Below are positions 41,468 through 53,067 of a stretch of DNA of 64,000 bases, piece after piece. The notes under the pieces were generated by a model. It saw nothing but the letters and a program-made list of their open reading frames with translations. It did not search any database and was not told the DNA's origin. The DNA lies in the NCBI GenBank assembly GCA_039704465.1, contig JASFAU010000012.1, positions 310,001-374,000 of the forward strand, written 5' to 3'. The position numbers and the translations under genes are program-made. This stretch comes from Plasmodiophora brassicae (Eukaryota; Endomyxa; Phytomyxea; Plasmodiophorida; Plasmodiophoridae). The number at the start of each line of letters is the position of its first letter. Within the stretch, counting starts at the first letter, position 1.

Positions 41468-44400
41468 TCACGATCTGACAATGGTGTTCGGTCGTGTGCC
41501 GCCGACCGCGTACTGCATGGCCTTGACCGGCGACGTCTGCCGACCGCGCCCGATCGCATACGACAACGCCGACGCGTCAACGTCGTCGTCGTCGTCCTGT
41601 TCGCCCTCGACATCCCCGGTGGGCTTCCTGGTGGCACCCTCCTGCCCATCGTCGTCGTCGTCGTCGTCGTCATCGTTGTCCGAATCGCTGGACGACGACT
41701 CCATCAGCGACAGGACGACGGCGAGCTCGGCAACGCCCTCGGCGTATCCGGGTTCGGCCACGCCCCGCGACGTGCACTTGAGCAGGGCCCCGATGTAGGC
41801 CGATGGGCTCTCGTGGTACAGCTTGCGAATCACGGATCGCGTCAGGACGGCGTTGTCGGTGCCGCGCGCCCTGCTCTCCTATATACAAGCGCGCGCCCAT
41901 CCCCGTCAGACACGGTGGCGCTCAGCACGCCAGCCGGCGACGACGACCCGTACCTGGTAGACCCTGTCGAGGAAGGCGACCTGGTCCATGGGCAGGGCCC
42001 GCATCGCCAGGCGGATGACGGCCTTGGTCATGCGCCTGATGTCGGCCAGGGCGGCGTCGGTCGGCGCCGGCATGGCCTTGTAGCGCGCCAGCAGCGCCTC
42101 AAAGTAGGGGATGGCCTCGTCGTGGTCCTCGCGGTGGTGCGCCTGCCAGGCGACCTGGTGGAAGCTGTCGAGCGTGTCGGGCGCCTCGTCGCCCAGCAGC
42201 TGCTGGCGGATCTTCAGGGCGCGCTGGTTGTAGTACCGCGCCGTCTGATGGTCGCCCTTCCTGGCGAGGATGTCGCTCAGGTAGAAGCAGCTGCGGGCCA
42301 CGTCGATCGAGGCGGGCCCGTACAGGCCCTCGTAGATCAGGCAGGCCTTCTCGTGCGCGTCCTTCGCCTTGTCCAGGTGCCCGCCCAGGTGCAGGACGTT
42401 GCCGACCCGCGTGTAGAACGTCGCCGTCGTCGGGTGGCTCTTGCCGAGCGACGTCAGCGCCAGGTCGATGGCGGCCCGGTACCGCTGCTCGGCGTCGGCG
42501 GCGTCGCCGGCCTGCAGGGCGCGCGTCCCCGCCTCGTCCAGCAGGCGCAGCAGGAGCGGGTGGTGCGGCCCGTACAGGTGCCGCGTCATCGACAGCGCCA
42601 GGTGCAGGGCCTGCTGGGCGCGCCCCGACTCGCCCAGGGCGCCGTACACGCCCACCAGCAGGGCGTACGTCTGGCAGGTGCGCGCGTCCGCCCCCGCCGA
42701 CAGGCGCAGCGCCCGCTGCGCCGCCCGGCGCGCCTCGCCGACATCGCCTTGGCACAGGTACGCCTCGCACAGGTCGTTCAGCGTCCGGTGCGCCTCGGCA
42801 CCCGACGCCGACCACCCATTGTCATCATTGTCGCCGCCGCCGCCGCCCAGGCTCAGGTCGGCGGCGCCCGCCCCGGGCACCGGCCCTGTGCTCCCGCCGC
42901 CTTTCCGGTGGGGTGGCGGCGGGGCCGGCGGCAACGACGACGACGACGCCGACGTCGGTGTCTGCGGCGCGCTGCCGCCCAGGTCGTCGTCGCCGGCGCC
43001 CACCATGACGTCGAGGCGCAGGCGCAGGGCCTGGACGGCCATGTCGAAGGCGCCGTCGCGCAGGTACTGGTCGGCCTTCTTCGGGAACAGGTGGCACCGG
43101 AGGCTGCTGATCGTCGGCCACTTGCAGCGCGCGTCGATCGCCACAACGTGCTGGCGGGTCAGCGGGGCCGGCGGGCCGGTGCGCCGGGCGCCCGCGTCGA
43201 CGAGGCGCACGCCGCAATGGTGTTGCAGGGCGGCCAGCAGCAGCGGGCGGTGCAGGGCGCGGCTCTCCTCGGCGCTGATCGCGTAGGCGAACTTGCGGGC
43301 GAGGCGCTCGGCGATGCAGCGGCGCCAGAAGTCGGCGTCGTGGCCCAGGACGGCGTTGAACAGGTCGACGGCGGCGTCGCGCTGCGCCCCGGCCTGCTGC
43401 CGGGCGGCCTGGCGCAGCGCCTGGTCCAGCTTGGCGTCGTCGTCGTGCAGGCGGGGGTGGTCGGGGCGGCGCCCGGCGCTGGCCCTGGCCGACCGGGCGC
43501 GCCGCCGCCACGACCGCTGGAGGACGGCCTTGCAGGTCCGGGCGACCATCTCGCAGACGGCCATCTCGCGTACGTGCGGCAGCGCCGTCGTGTCGGCGAT
43601 GGCGCCCAGGTACCGGGCGTTGATGCCCCGGTCGTGCATCAGGGCGGTCAGGTGCGCGCTGTCCACCGGGACCAGCGCCAGCAGGTCCATCTGCTTGACG
43701 AACTCGCCGACGACCGTGTCCCGCAGGTACCGGCACGCCTGCGCGACGTCGTCGTCGTTGCCGTCGGCGTCGGCCGTGCCGCCCACCAGGAAGGCGTCCG
43801 GCGACAGCGCCTTCGCGTACAGGCGCAGGAACTCGGGTCGCAGCTGGCCGACGCCGGCCGGGTCCGTCCCGTCCCGGTTGCGGTCGACCGGGAACGCCCT
43901 GGTCAGGTTCGTCACGTACAGGCGCTGGTCCTCGCCGCGGTGCACCATGACGGACGACGCCGCGTGGATCGCCACGGTCTCGCCCTGGCCGCCCTCCTCG
44001 ACGAACGCGTCGTGCGTCGCCAGGTGCAGGTCGCGGGCCGCCGCCTCCAGCAGGGCCTCCGTGCGCGCCTCGCGCTGCAGGGCGCCGCCGACGCGCCCGA
44101 ACGTGACGCACGTGTCGTCGTAGATGGGCACCAGCGCCAGGCAGAACAGGCGGAAGCCGAGGTAGTCGACGACGCAGCACAGGTGCGTGTGCAGATCGCT
44201 GGACGTCGCCGGCACGTTCGCGTACGCCGTCGTGCCTACGGAGGCGCGCGCGGCACTCACAGTCAGCGACGCACCCCGGGCACGCACACACGCACGCCCG
44301 CCGGGCACGCACGCACCGTGCAGGTCGTGGGTGCCCATCTTGCGCTGCAACTCGTCCTGCGCCTCGCTCCCGTTCTGCTCGTGCATGAACGTGAACGCGA

Positions 44401-45207
44401 TGCCGTCGCTGGTGAACGTTTCGTCCTCGGGGGCCGCGTCGATGCGGTCGATCGGGGCGATCGTCTTCAGGTGCGGCGGCAGCGTGTACTCGTCGACGAT
44501 GACGCGGGCAACGCGCCGGGCGCACCGCACGAACGCGTCGACGAGGCCGTTCAGGCGGCGCGCCTTCTCCACCGACTGGTTGAACGTCGACTCGCTCATC
44601 TCCACGATCGACTGGTACATGTCGTTCCACGGGATGGCCGGCGACGCACCCGGGCGGCCGGGCTCGCCGACCGCCTCGTTATCGTCGTGTTGCGGCGGTG
44701 GCGCCAGCGTCTGCTGCTGCTGCTGGTCGGCGTTCTGCAACAACAACAAGGACGCGCGCACGGCCCGTTAACGTCAGCGACGACGGGACACGGGACAGCG
44801 GTGCCTGCTCTCGACGAACGTACCCGGTCGCGGGCGCGTCGTCTCGGCTGCGGCCCGATCTGGGACCTGAGGAAGCGCACCCAGTCGTTGGCGTCGCGGG
44901 ACGTCTCGGCGGCGAATTCGAATCGGGCGCCCAGCGCCGTGCCGACCTCGAAGCGATAGCGGTCGCGCGACGAGCTCAGAAGCTGGACGGTGGCGTACGC
45001 CAACGTGACCGTCAGCTTGGTGGGCGACGACGCGTCCGCGTGCGTTGTCAGCTGGCCGTCGGCCGCCGACACCCATCGCCGGTTCCAGCACAGGCCCAGC
45101 CGGGACCTCTTGTACAGCCAGCCGACCCTGATCTCGTCGACCGGCGCCGGGTCGTCGTAGGACGGCGGCGCCCCAGGCGACAATGGCTCGCCGACGTAGG
45201 ACATCAT
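41468..45207 (-). CDS. PH-CLU-TPR protein (clustered-mitochondria family)
   Basis: Minus-strand exons: 45207-44824, 44734-44317, 44235-41954, 41878-41468; introns 89, 81 and 75 bp. The N-terminus (MMSYVGEP) carries a PH domain (GWLYKRSRLGLCWNRRWV...ANDWVRFLRSQ). A CLU domain follows, with VDYLGFRLFCLALVPI, YVTNLTRAFPVDRN and MHDRGINARYLGAIA, the last being the family signature. C-terminal TPRs of kinesin-light-chain type come next (YALLVGVYGALGESGRAQQAL, ATFYTRVGNVLHLGGHLDKA, YNQRALKIRQQLLG). An acidic tail (SDNDDDDDDDDDG) ends it. CLU proteins bind mRNAs for mitochondrial proteins and affect mitochondrial placement; a PH domain would add membrane targeting. Confidence 0.85.
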
Positions 45208-45430
45208 CGTGGCGACTGGCGGGCGCGCCCCCCTCCCCCGTCGGATTGTGTGTGTGGACGTTGTTGGGGCGCGCCTGACCCTGACACTGACACCCGATAT
45301 CAGATCGCCCGGCGAGTCACAGGATACTATCGAGCTGAGGGCGGCGACGGGCGCCCGCGTCCCCCACTGACTAGGCACCAACCTACCTGCTCCTCTCCTG
45401 GAAACACTGACGGTTGTGTGTATTGCGATA

Positions 45431-48400
45431 TCAGGCGGTGGCGACGACGACGCGCTCCATGTGGGCGGGCTGGTGCGCCAGGGACACGAAGATCTGCTCC
45501 AGGCTGGTCTCCTCGACGGCGTACTCGTCCAGGGCGTCGCTCATCGATTCCAGGCGCTCGAACACGTCCGGCAGGCGGCAGTGGGGCGTGCGCGGCACGG
45601 ACGCGCGCAGCAGGAGGCCGACCTCGTCCGTGATGGACAGCCCTGGGAATCGTTCGCGCAGGCCCGACTTGATCGGGTCCAGGGGCCCCGGCGCCTTCGC
45701 AATGACCTGGATCTGCGTTGCCCGATTCGTCAGAACGACCGGCACGATGACGGGCAGGTCGGAGGCGACGTACATGGTAGAACGCGCCGAATGCGTCTTT
45801 CAGCTGCTGGGCCGTACCCATGCAGCGAATCGTGCCGTTGACCATGATGGAGATCCTGCTGCACAGCGCCTCGGCCTCCTCCAGCATGTGCTGCGCACGC
45901 CAACGGGTCAGCCAACCACGCCCACACACAGACGGTACACGACGGTACCGTTGTCAGCACGACGCATCGGTCCGGTTTGCCGCACGCTTCGCGGACGAGG
46001 TTCCAGATCAGGCGACGCGACGACGGATCGATGCCGGCCGTCGGCTGCGACAACCTCGCCAGTTAGCCAAACGGACAGCGACGCGCGATGACAATGCGTC
46101 CAACGACCTCGTCGAGCAGGATCACGCGCCGGTTCCCCATCAACGCAATCGCAGACGACAGCTTCCGCCGATTGCCGCCGGAATACTTGCACGGCACGCG
46201 TCAGCGATCCAGGCAGCAAACTAGACCGCGTTCGTCCCCTCACCGTTCCCGCAGGACGCTTCGCAAACTTGCCAAGGCCGACTCTCTGGATCAGCTCAGG
46301 GACGATCTCGTCCAGGTCCGAATTCGAGACGCCCATGATGCGCCCGTACGCCCATAGGTGGTCGAACGCGTTCAGGCCCGATATCAGGGCGTCTTCCTGC
46401 GGCCCGTACGACAGGTTGGAACGAGCCCGACTGGTCTGCTCCGCACAGCTTTCGCCGGCTACAAACACGTCCCCGTCTGTGGGGCGCTCCTCGCCCGTCA
46501 TGCACCGCATGGTTGTCGTCTTGCCGGCGCCGTTCGTGCCCAGATGCCCGAAGCATTCGCCGGCGCGAACGGAGAAGCTAATCGAATCGACCTACAGGCG
46601 CGAACCGTGAGAGTATGCGGAAACGCGCGCGTGTGGTCACTGACCGCCAGCTTAGACTTCGTATACGCCTTCGACAGGTTCTGGACAGACACGAGCGCCG
46701 ACGAATCGGACGGACCCAGGGATAACAGCGGCGCCTTGCCCAACGTGACACGACGACGGATGCTGGGATACCAGCGCACAGATTCGACGAATAGGATACA
46801 GGCAGCGCCAGCGAGGACAACGGTCATCATTCCCAATAAGCCGTCGCGTTGGGCGTGGACTATCCAGTTGGGCAATTGGGGCAGCAGGTCCTTGGGCGCG
46901 GCGTCAGTGACATAGGCGCCAATAAGCGACTTCAGTAGGGCCATCGACGGGAGCACGTTCAGGTACGGCAGCGGCGCCAAACTGCTGGTCGGATCCCTTA
47001 GCATCACAGCTTTGGCGCCGAACTCAACGACGAACAGGACGGGGCCAGTAACAACCTAACATGTGGCACCTGTTAGAAAGACCGACGGATCGCCGGACAC
47101 AGCAGGACACGCATAGGTACCTGGAAGACCTGCAACCGCGTCGAAATCGATGCGTCCGATGTCGCCCAGAGCGAAACGCAGCTGACGAGAACCGTGGATG
47201 CTGCGGCATAGGGAGCAATGACGGCGAAGAGTGCACCCGTCGATGGGACGGAGCTCACGCCAAGACCGAGCTTGAACAACGCGACACCAATGGCAAGCGG
47301 AACGAACACGCAGACAAAGTTGACAATGAAGGCGATCAGCCAATATTGCACCACGCTAGCGCCGGCAATGATCAGCCGGGCCTGCGAACGCGACGCGCGC
47401 ATGATGACCTCAGACCCGCCCAGGTGTGTTGGTGCCTGCAATGCGAACACAAAGAGACCCAGTAGCATCAGGAGCTGGTAGCCTGCCCCAGACGACGCTG
47501 AGTATTCCGTGGCCAGCAGCGACACAGAGGGGCGGGAGTGGAACCCGTTCAGGTCCGACCACACCTGACCCAGGGCCAACTGAGCCAGCCCTCCCCATGA
47601 GGTGAACACCAAAGACGAACCGGTTTTACAAATCACTACGCACAGAGCGTCAGAACCAGAGGTGTTCGAATTGACTATGGGAACCACATACCGCCCAGCA
47701 TCCCTGGATCCGTCATCAAGGCAAGCGCCGTCCGCTGCTCGAGCGCACCGGGGGACAGGCCAGAGGGCAGGACCTCAATGTTCGCATAATCGATTTGCGA
47801 CAGGTGCGCAGACGACTGAATATAAACGGTCTGTCGAATCGGGACGAACATAGCGGAAGCGGGCGTGACGCGCCCCGCTACCACTCGCCGCGGGCCAGTC
47901 GAATTCCCCAGGAGGATATATAAGGAGAGCACGACCAGGCCCGAGAACATCGAAAACCACAGCTGGAAGTCTCGCAGCGTGTGCGCTAGCCGAATGAAGA
48001 GGAGCGGTGGAACGAACCGACCCAACCGGGACCGGGACACCTTACCAGCCTTGCTCATCTCTGCGTCGACATATTCTACACCGGCCTGGGTAGACGTCGT
48101 CGTCGTTGGCGTTGTCTCTTCGTTAACAACGCGAAGGAACACCTGGAACGAATTTGTAAGGTGCCCTAGAGCAGCAGCAACAGCATAGCCGCACCTGTTC
48201 CATTGTCGCCAGAGATAGACCATAGGACGAGACCCCGTCTACGTCATCAAGCGCTCTCAGGAAAGCAGGGAAATTGTGTCGATACGCTAAAGGTAGGCAG
48301 AAGGTCGCCTGGACACCGCTGGACGTCATGACGCTCGATCCAGGAATGTGTGACAGCACCAGGGCGTGCAGCGCAGCACGATCAGCTGCGCTGGCGTTCC

Positions 48401-50714
48401 CGGCGAACGTTGTCGTGAGCTGGTAACCGATGTTGTAACGGTGCTTCAGGTATAGAGCCGAACCGCAGCAGACGAGCCGCCCAGATGCCATTATTCCGAT
48501 TCGGTCGCCCAGTGCTTCAGCCTCGCTCATTTGATGAGTCGTCAGAATTATACAGCGGTCTTGACGCTAAGACATCGATCGAGTAAGGTGAACAGAGTGA
48601 TATACACCGCCCATGCCCACCAACCAAGGATTTGATCAGGTCCCAGAGACGCTGGCGGGACTCGGCGTCAAGACCGGCACTGGGCTCATCGAGAATGACC
48701 ACAGATGGGTTGCCAACGAAGGCAATGGCGACAGACAGCTTTCTCTTTTCGCCACCAGACAGTACCTTGGCAACGGTGTTCGCCTTATGGGTCAGCTCCA
48801 GGGCCCCCATAAGACGCTGCGCTTCCACTTGCGCCTCCTGCGAAGATAACCCTATCACGATAGCAGCAGGTCAGCCTCAGCCAACCAACGAAGCTCCGTT
48901 TCCTCGAACCTTTCAAACGGCCAAAGAACTCGATGTGTTTCGACACAGTCATGTCGTCGTACAGCACGTCGTACTGAGGACACACGCCAAGCGATTCCCG
49001 GATGGCAGCCATATCAGTGATAGCATTCTTGCCATTGACGATGATTTGCCCATCAGACGGCTCACGGATACCGGTTAGGCAATCCAGGGTCGACGTCTTC
49101 CCGGCACCGTTCGGACCGAGGAGGGCAAACACTTGCCCGGAGAACATGTCGACGCTCAGGTCGTCAACCGCAACGACAGCACCACGATTGTACTTCAGCT
49201 GCAGATTGCGAATCGCGATGCCAGGCGTCATCCCCGGAGCAGCCTGGGGCACGCGTCAGCGCTATACGACAACCGGCGCCAAAAGTGTTGCAAACCTTTT
49301 CAACGCGGGCACCTTCAATCAAAGGCTGGAATTCTTCACTAGCAGGGGTCGTGGAACGCCACCGAAATATGAAATTCCATGGGCGACGTGGGCCATACTT
49401 CTTTGGCAGGACCTCGTGAAAGTAGAGGCCCAGCCCAAGGTAGATCACTATGTCGATAAGAAGCATCACAATTCCATACCCGAACGGTATAGCAGCAACA
49501 AGTTCTGGAACAGGTTCCGTAACCCGCCTTGAGGACAAGTACGAGTCCAGAGAACGCTGACGCAAGAACCTGGACATATGTGCGTTCAGCCACCATAATC
49601 GACGCGCGCCTCTCTACCATACGTACGTGCTGAGAGTGCTTAGGAACGCGACGGGAGAAAACAACGATCCAGCGAGTTGCAACCCGACTTCACGGTACCT
49701 GACCGTATTCCAGAGGAGAACGGTAACCGCAATTGTCCCAAGGGAGAAGCAGAACGAGGCCAGCTTGGAGCGCGTGAAAAATGCAGAAACCATATAGGCC
49801 AGCGCGAACAGTGTCACAATAAACAGGAAGAACGTCAGGATGACCTGAAGGACCATCTTCGAAGGGAAGACGCTCGGGAACTGCGCAGATTGCACTCCTT
49901 AGTTGCGGTCCGTCCATGAACGCGACACCCTTACATAAAGGATGACGACAGGAAGCAGGAGCGCGTACGGGATCGCCGAGGCGATTATGTGGGACGCCAT
50001 CCAGGCCGATTCGCTGACTCCCATGATCTTGAGTCCCTCGCGTACCCGCGCATCCTTCTCGGCCACCAGGATTGCCAGCTGTGATGAACCCGTGAACAGC
50101 AAACAGATGACGAGGATCCACCCAAACGAGTCCAGGTCCACCCGCCTCGGAATGGACTGCAAGTGTACCAGTACTGGCGTTGGCGAAACGCCATTCAACG
50201 TCGCCTGAATAGCCGCCATCAAGGTATCACGCCAACGATGATCCGGCCCGTCTGGGATCTTCACGGTGTATCGGACAGTCGGCCATTCCGTCCAGTCGAA
50301 TTCCACAATGGCCAGCAACGCCGACCCATCGGGTGTGGCCTGATCCCCGGAAACAACTGTCGTACCCGTACCTATAGGCATGGCCGCGTACTGTAATCAG
50401 AACGCGGACGCAAAGTAGAAGGGTCGCTTCGGGAACGAACCAGACACAGCTGCCTCGAGCAGTTCACGATAGTGTTGGGTACGCGAGTCATCAGGCGTAA
50501 CCCGCATGTACGACGAGCCGCGGTTGTCCACGACCTGCCGCAGATCCAGCGACACAGGCCTGTGGGAAGGCAGCGCGGACGGGTCCACCTCCACGACGGT
50601 GCTCATCAACTTGATGAGCAGGGCCATCGACAGACAGAACACGACTGGAGCTACTAGACGGCGTGCGCGGACATGGCGGGCCGTCAGTACGCGAACGTGG
50701 CAAGCCCATCCCAT
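45431..50714 (-). CDS. ABCA-family full ABC transporter
   Basis: Minus strand, many short introns, ATG at 50714. Order: TMD1 starting with [16 protein letters not shown]; a large luminal loop; TM helices around 50130-49620 ([40 protein letters not shown]). NBD1 has [19 protein letters not shown] (49130), [15 protein letters not shown] and [15 protein letters not shown] (48760-48660). TMD2 spans about 48220-46900. NBD2 has [20 protein letters not shown] (46530), [15 protein letters not shown] and RVILLDE...[10 protein letters not shown] (46170-46010). C-terminal [17 protein letters not shown]. Both Walker A, signature and Walker B motifs are intact. ABCA proteins move lipids across membranes. 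Exon borders were not all fixed. Confidence 0.88.
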
Positions 50715-51146
50715 GATCGGTTGTCTGCCTGCTGCGGCCCCTCCCGGCCTGCCCCGAATTGGTTGTGACGGGGCACCGCTCTACGCCGCACGCGGGTCCC
50801 CCAGTCGCACGACGTCGCCCGAGCAGCCCGTGCGTGACGGGTCTCGGTCAGGATGCTATTTTTAGGACGACCGACCACCGCAGCTCCGCTGGTGGAGCCG
50901 TGGAGGGCATCGCACAGCAGGCCGGCGCCAAAGAAGTTCGCCGGGAGGCCGCGCGATCGGCGCCAAAGAAGTTCGCCGGGAGGCCGCGCGGTCGGCGCCA
51001 AAGAAGTTCGCCGGGAGGCCGCGCGGTCGACGCCTCCTCGGGGTGCAGCCGCCGCTTCCGCATGACACGAGGGCCAACATTACTCCTGGCCCACGTGTGA
51101 CTCATGCGTCCGGGTCATAAGTTAATAACCATATTGCGACCCGTCC
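50715..51146. promoter_or_regulatory. Divergent intergenic region between ABCA and LRR genes, with tandem repeat
   Basis: The ABCA gene starts leftward at 50714 and the LRR gene rightward at 51147, so these 432 bp probably hold both promoters. It contains three 35 bp repeats (50924-51028). No TATA box is obvious. Confidence 0.5.
50924..51028. repeat. Three tandem 35 bp repeats
   Basis: Three head-to-tail copies of GGCGCCAAAGAAGTTCGCCG + GGAGGCCGCGCGGTC; the only difference seen is A for G near the end of the first copy. GGCGCC at the start of each unit is itself palindromic. Confidence 0.9.
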
Positions 51147-52376
51147 ATGTCGCCCTGCAGCGCGGATCGCTTCGAGGCTGTCCTCCTAGCGCTACAGTCG
51201 CGTTCGCCGCCGCGACACGTAGACCTGTCGTGTGCGGGCCTAACGTTTGCCGCCGTGAGGCTCCTTGCGGAACGTCTCGCCTGCAATCGTTCCGTCCGGG
51301 TCCTGCTTCTGAAGGGTAACTGCCTTGGCGACCGCGGCGCCATGCTGATCGCGTCCATGCTGAAGCGGAATCGGGCGCTGCGCCGCCTCGACCTCAGCCG
51401 GAATTGTATTGGGCCGAAAGGCGTCCAAGCGCTCTGCGCCGCGCTTGATGCCAGCGCCGGGACCCTGACGAACTTGGACCTGTCGTACAATGGCATCATG
51501 TCGGACGGCGCCCAGTACGTCGCTCAGTCTCTACGACAGCCGTCCAGTGCATTGCGCTGGCTATCGGTACGTCACAATGCGTTAGGGGACGCAGGTATCA
51601 CGTCGATCGCCGATTCCCTCCACAACCACCGGACGCTCGTGTTCCTGAACCTGTCCAGGAATCAGATGACCTGGCGCGGCGCCCGGGCTGTCAGTCGCGC
51701 CCTGCAACGAAACCAGACGCTGGACGTCATTGACCTAAGCGACAACGACATTCGCGAACGCGGAGCCGCCCAGATCGCTCGCTGTCTTCCCGGGGCACAC
51801 ATCAAAGTACGTCGCACGTTGCTCGACGCCTTGTTCGCCACCTGACGTGCTCGCTAGGGCTTACTGATTGCCAGGAGCGCGCTGCACGACGACGGTGTCA
51901 GGGTGCTCCTCGAGTTGTCCGCGTCGCTCACCAGCCTGGACGTGTCGGGCAACGGCCTGACACGCGACATCCTCGGGGACCTGCGCCGCGTCCAGCTTCC
52001 CATACTGAAAGCGACCATTGTCGACGGCCACGTCGCAATGTGTGGTGACGGCGAACGTGTCGTCGACGTCTCGAAACCGGCGCCATTGCCGCCTGTTGAG
52101 GCGGTGCAATCGCGGCAGCCGACATCCGATCCGTCCCTGTCGACCTCGTCCAGTTCGTGGGCCCCAGTGCCTTCGCCCTCCCTGGCCGTTCCCCTTCCTG
52201 GACTTGCTGCACCGCGACAGGATCAAGCGCGCCGGGCGGGTCGCGTCCCATCCGACAAGGCACGTGTAGCGTCAGCAGGGGTCCCAATGCGAATTGCTTC
52301 TGGGCGCAGACAACATCGGCTGCCCACAGATGCTCCTGTGGCAGACGACTGGGGACTCGCCCACCTGTTGCAATAG
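51147..52376 (+). CDS. Leucine-rich-repeat (RNI-type) protein
   Basis: Exon 1 51147-51817, 57 bp intron 51818-51874, exon 2 51875-52376. Repeats of about 28 residues: HVDLSCAGLTFAAVRLLAE, VLLLKGNCLGDRGAMLIAS, RLDLSRNCIGPKGVQALC, NLDLSYNGIMSDGAQYVAQ, WLSVRHNALGDAGITSIAD, FLNLSRNQMTWRGARAVSR, VIDLSDNDIRERGAAQIAR, then SLDVSGNGLT in exon 2. This is the ribonuclease-inhibitor type (LxLSxNxIGxxGAxxLA), usually a protein-binding solenoid. The C-terminal 110 residues are Pro/Ser-rich and may include an unrecognised intron. No signal peptide; probably cytosolic or nuclear. Confidence 0.8.
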
Positions 52377-52563
52377 CCGACACAGACCTGGCCGCGGGCA
52401 GTACATTGCTATTTATCGTTGTGCCTGCAATGGTACGATAGATCGCGCAACGAGTACGACCCGCAGGTAATGACTAAGCCTAGAAGGTGATCGTACGGTC
52501 GAAAGCTATATAGGTACAGGAGCATTCGCTAAGCGTCTGGTCCGGTCAAGGATTTCCCCAGCC

Positions 52564-52968
52564 ATGGAGACAGCCGAGAAGTGCATCGCGCTACACACGG
52601 CCCTGCTCGACAATGCCGACATGGTCGAAGTCCCTGTCGGTGTCGCTGGTGACAAGGATAGCGTGGCCAGCGGGCCGACCGTAACGAGCATCGTCGCCTG
52701 CATTTGCTCGCAATGGGCCGTTGTGGCCGGGTTCTACATGACCAGCAAGGTCAAGGACAGGATGAGCATTGTCCGGGTCGACGACGTTCTACAGGTCGCC
52801 AGCACGATCTGGATCGCCGTGCTGCTCGCCGGCCTGCTGCACTTGGTGTACGCGTACTGGAAGCAGCGCGATGCGGCTTTCTGCATGAACATTCGCATCA
52901 CGACAACCCTGTGCATGGCCTGGTTCGCCCTGGTCATGTGTCTCCTGGCAGTCGATTACGCATTGTGA
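52564..52968 (+). CDS. Small three-helix membrane protein, unknown
   Basis: Single-exon, 134 residues, ATG at 52564. Hydrophobic segments: about 42-57 (VTSIVACICSQWAVVAGFY), 78-98 (VASTIWIAVLLAGLLHLVYA) and 112-131 (TTTLCMAWFALVMCLLAV). The N-terminal 40 residues are soluble and acidic. No family recognised. Confidence 0.6.
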   Translation: METAEKCIALHTALLDNADMVEVPVGVAGDKDSVASGPTVTSIVACICSQWAVVAGFYMTSKVKDRMSIVRVDDVLQVASTIWIAVLLAGLLHLVYAYWKQRDAAFCMNIRITTTLCMAWFALVMCLLAVDYAL

Positions 52969-53067
52969 AACCGGCCGCAGGTCGCCGTCGAAACGCATCA
53001 GCGATCGATTCGATAACTGGTATTCAATATATTCGGGACATGCATCATCCTGGCGCGCCGCCAGCTC

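Noticed and set aside
41456..44959. 1167-codon plus-strand ORF opposite the CLU gene
   Set aside because: It is an antisense open frame caused by high GC; its translation is low-complexity Val/Arg/Gly, while the minus strand encodes PH, CLU and TPR domains.
34787..50714. A transport operon linking TMD0-PX and ABCA genes
   Set aside because: The genes are separated by several unrelated genes on both strands and have their own introns; there is no shared unit.
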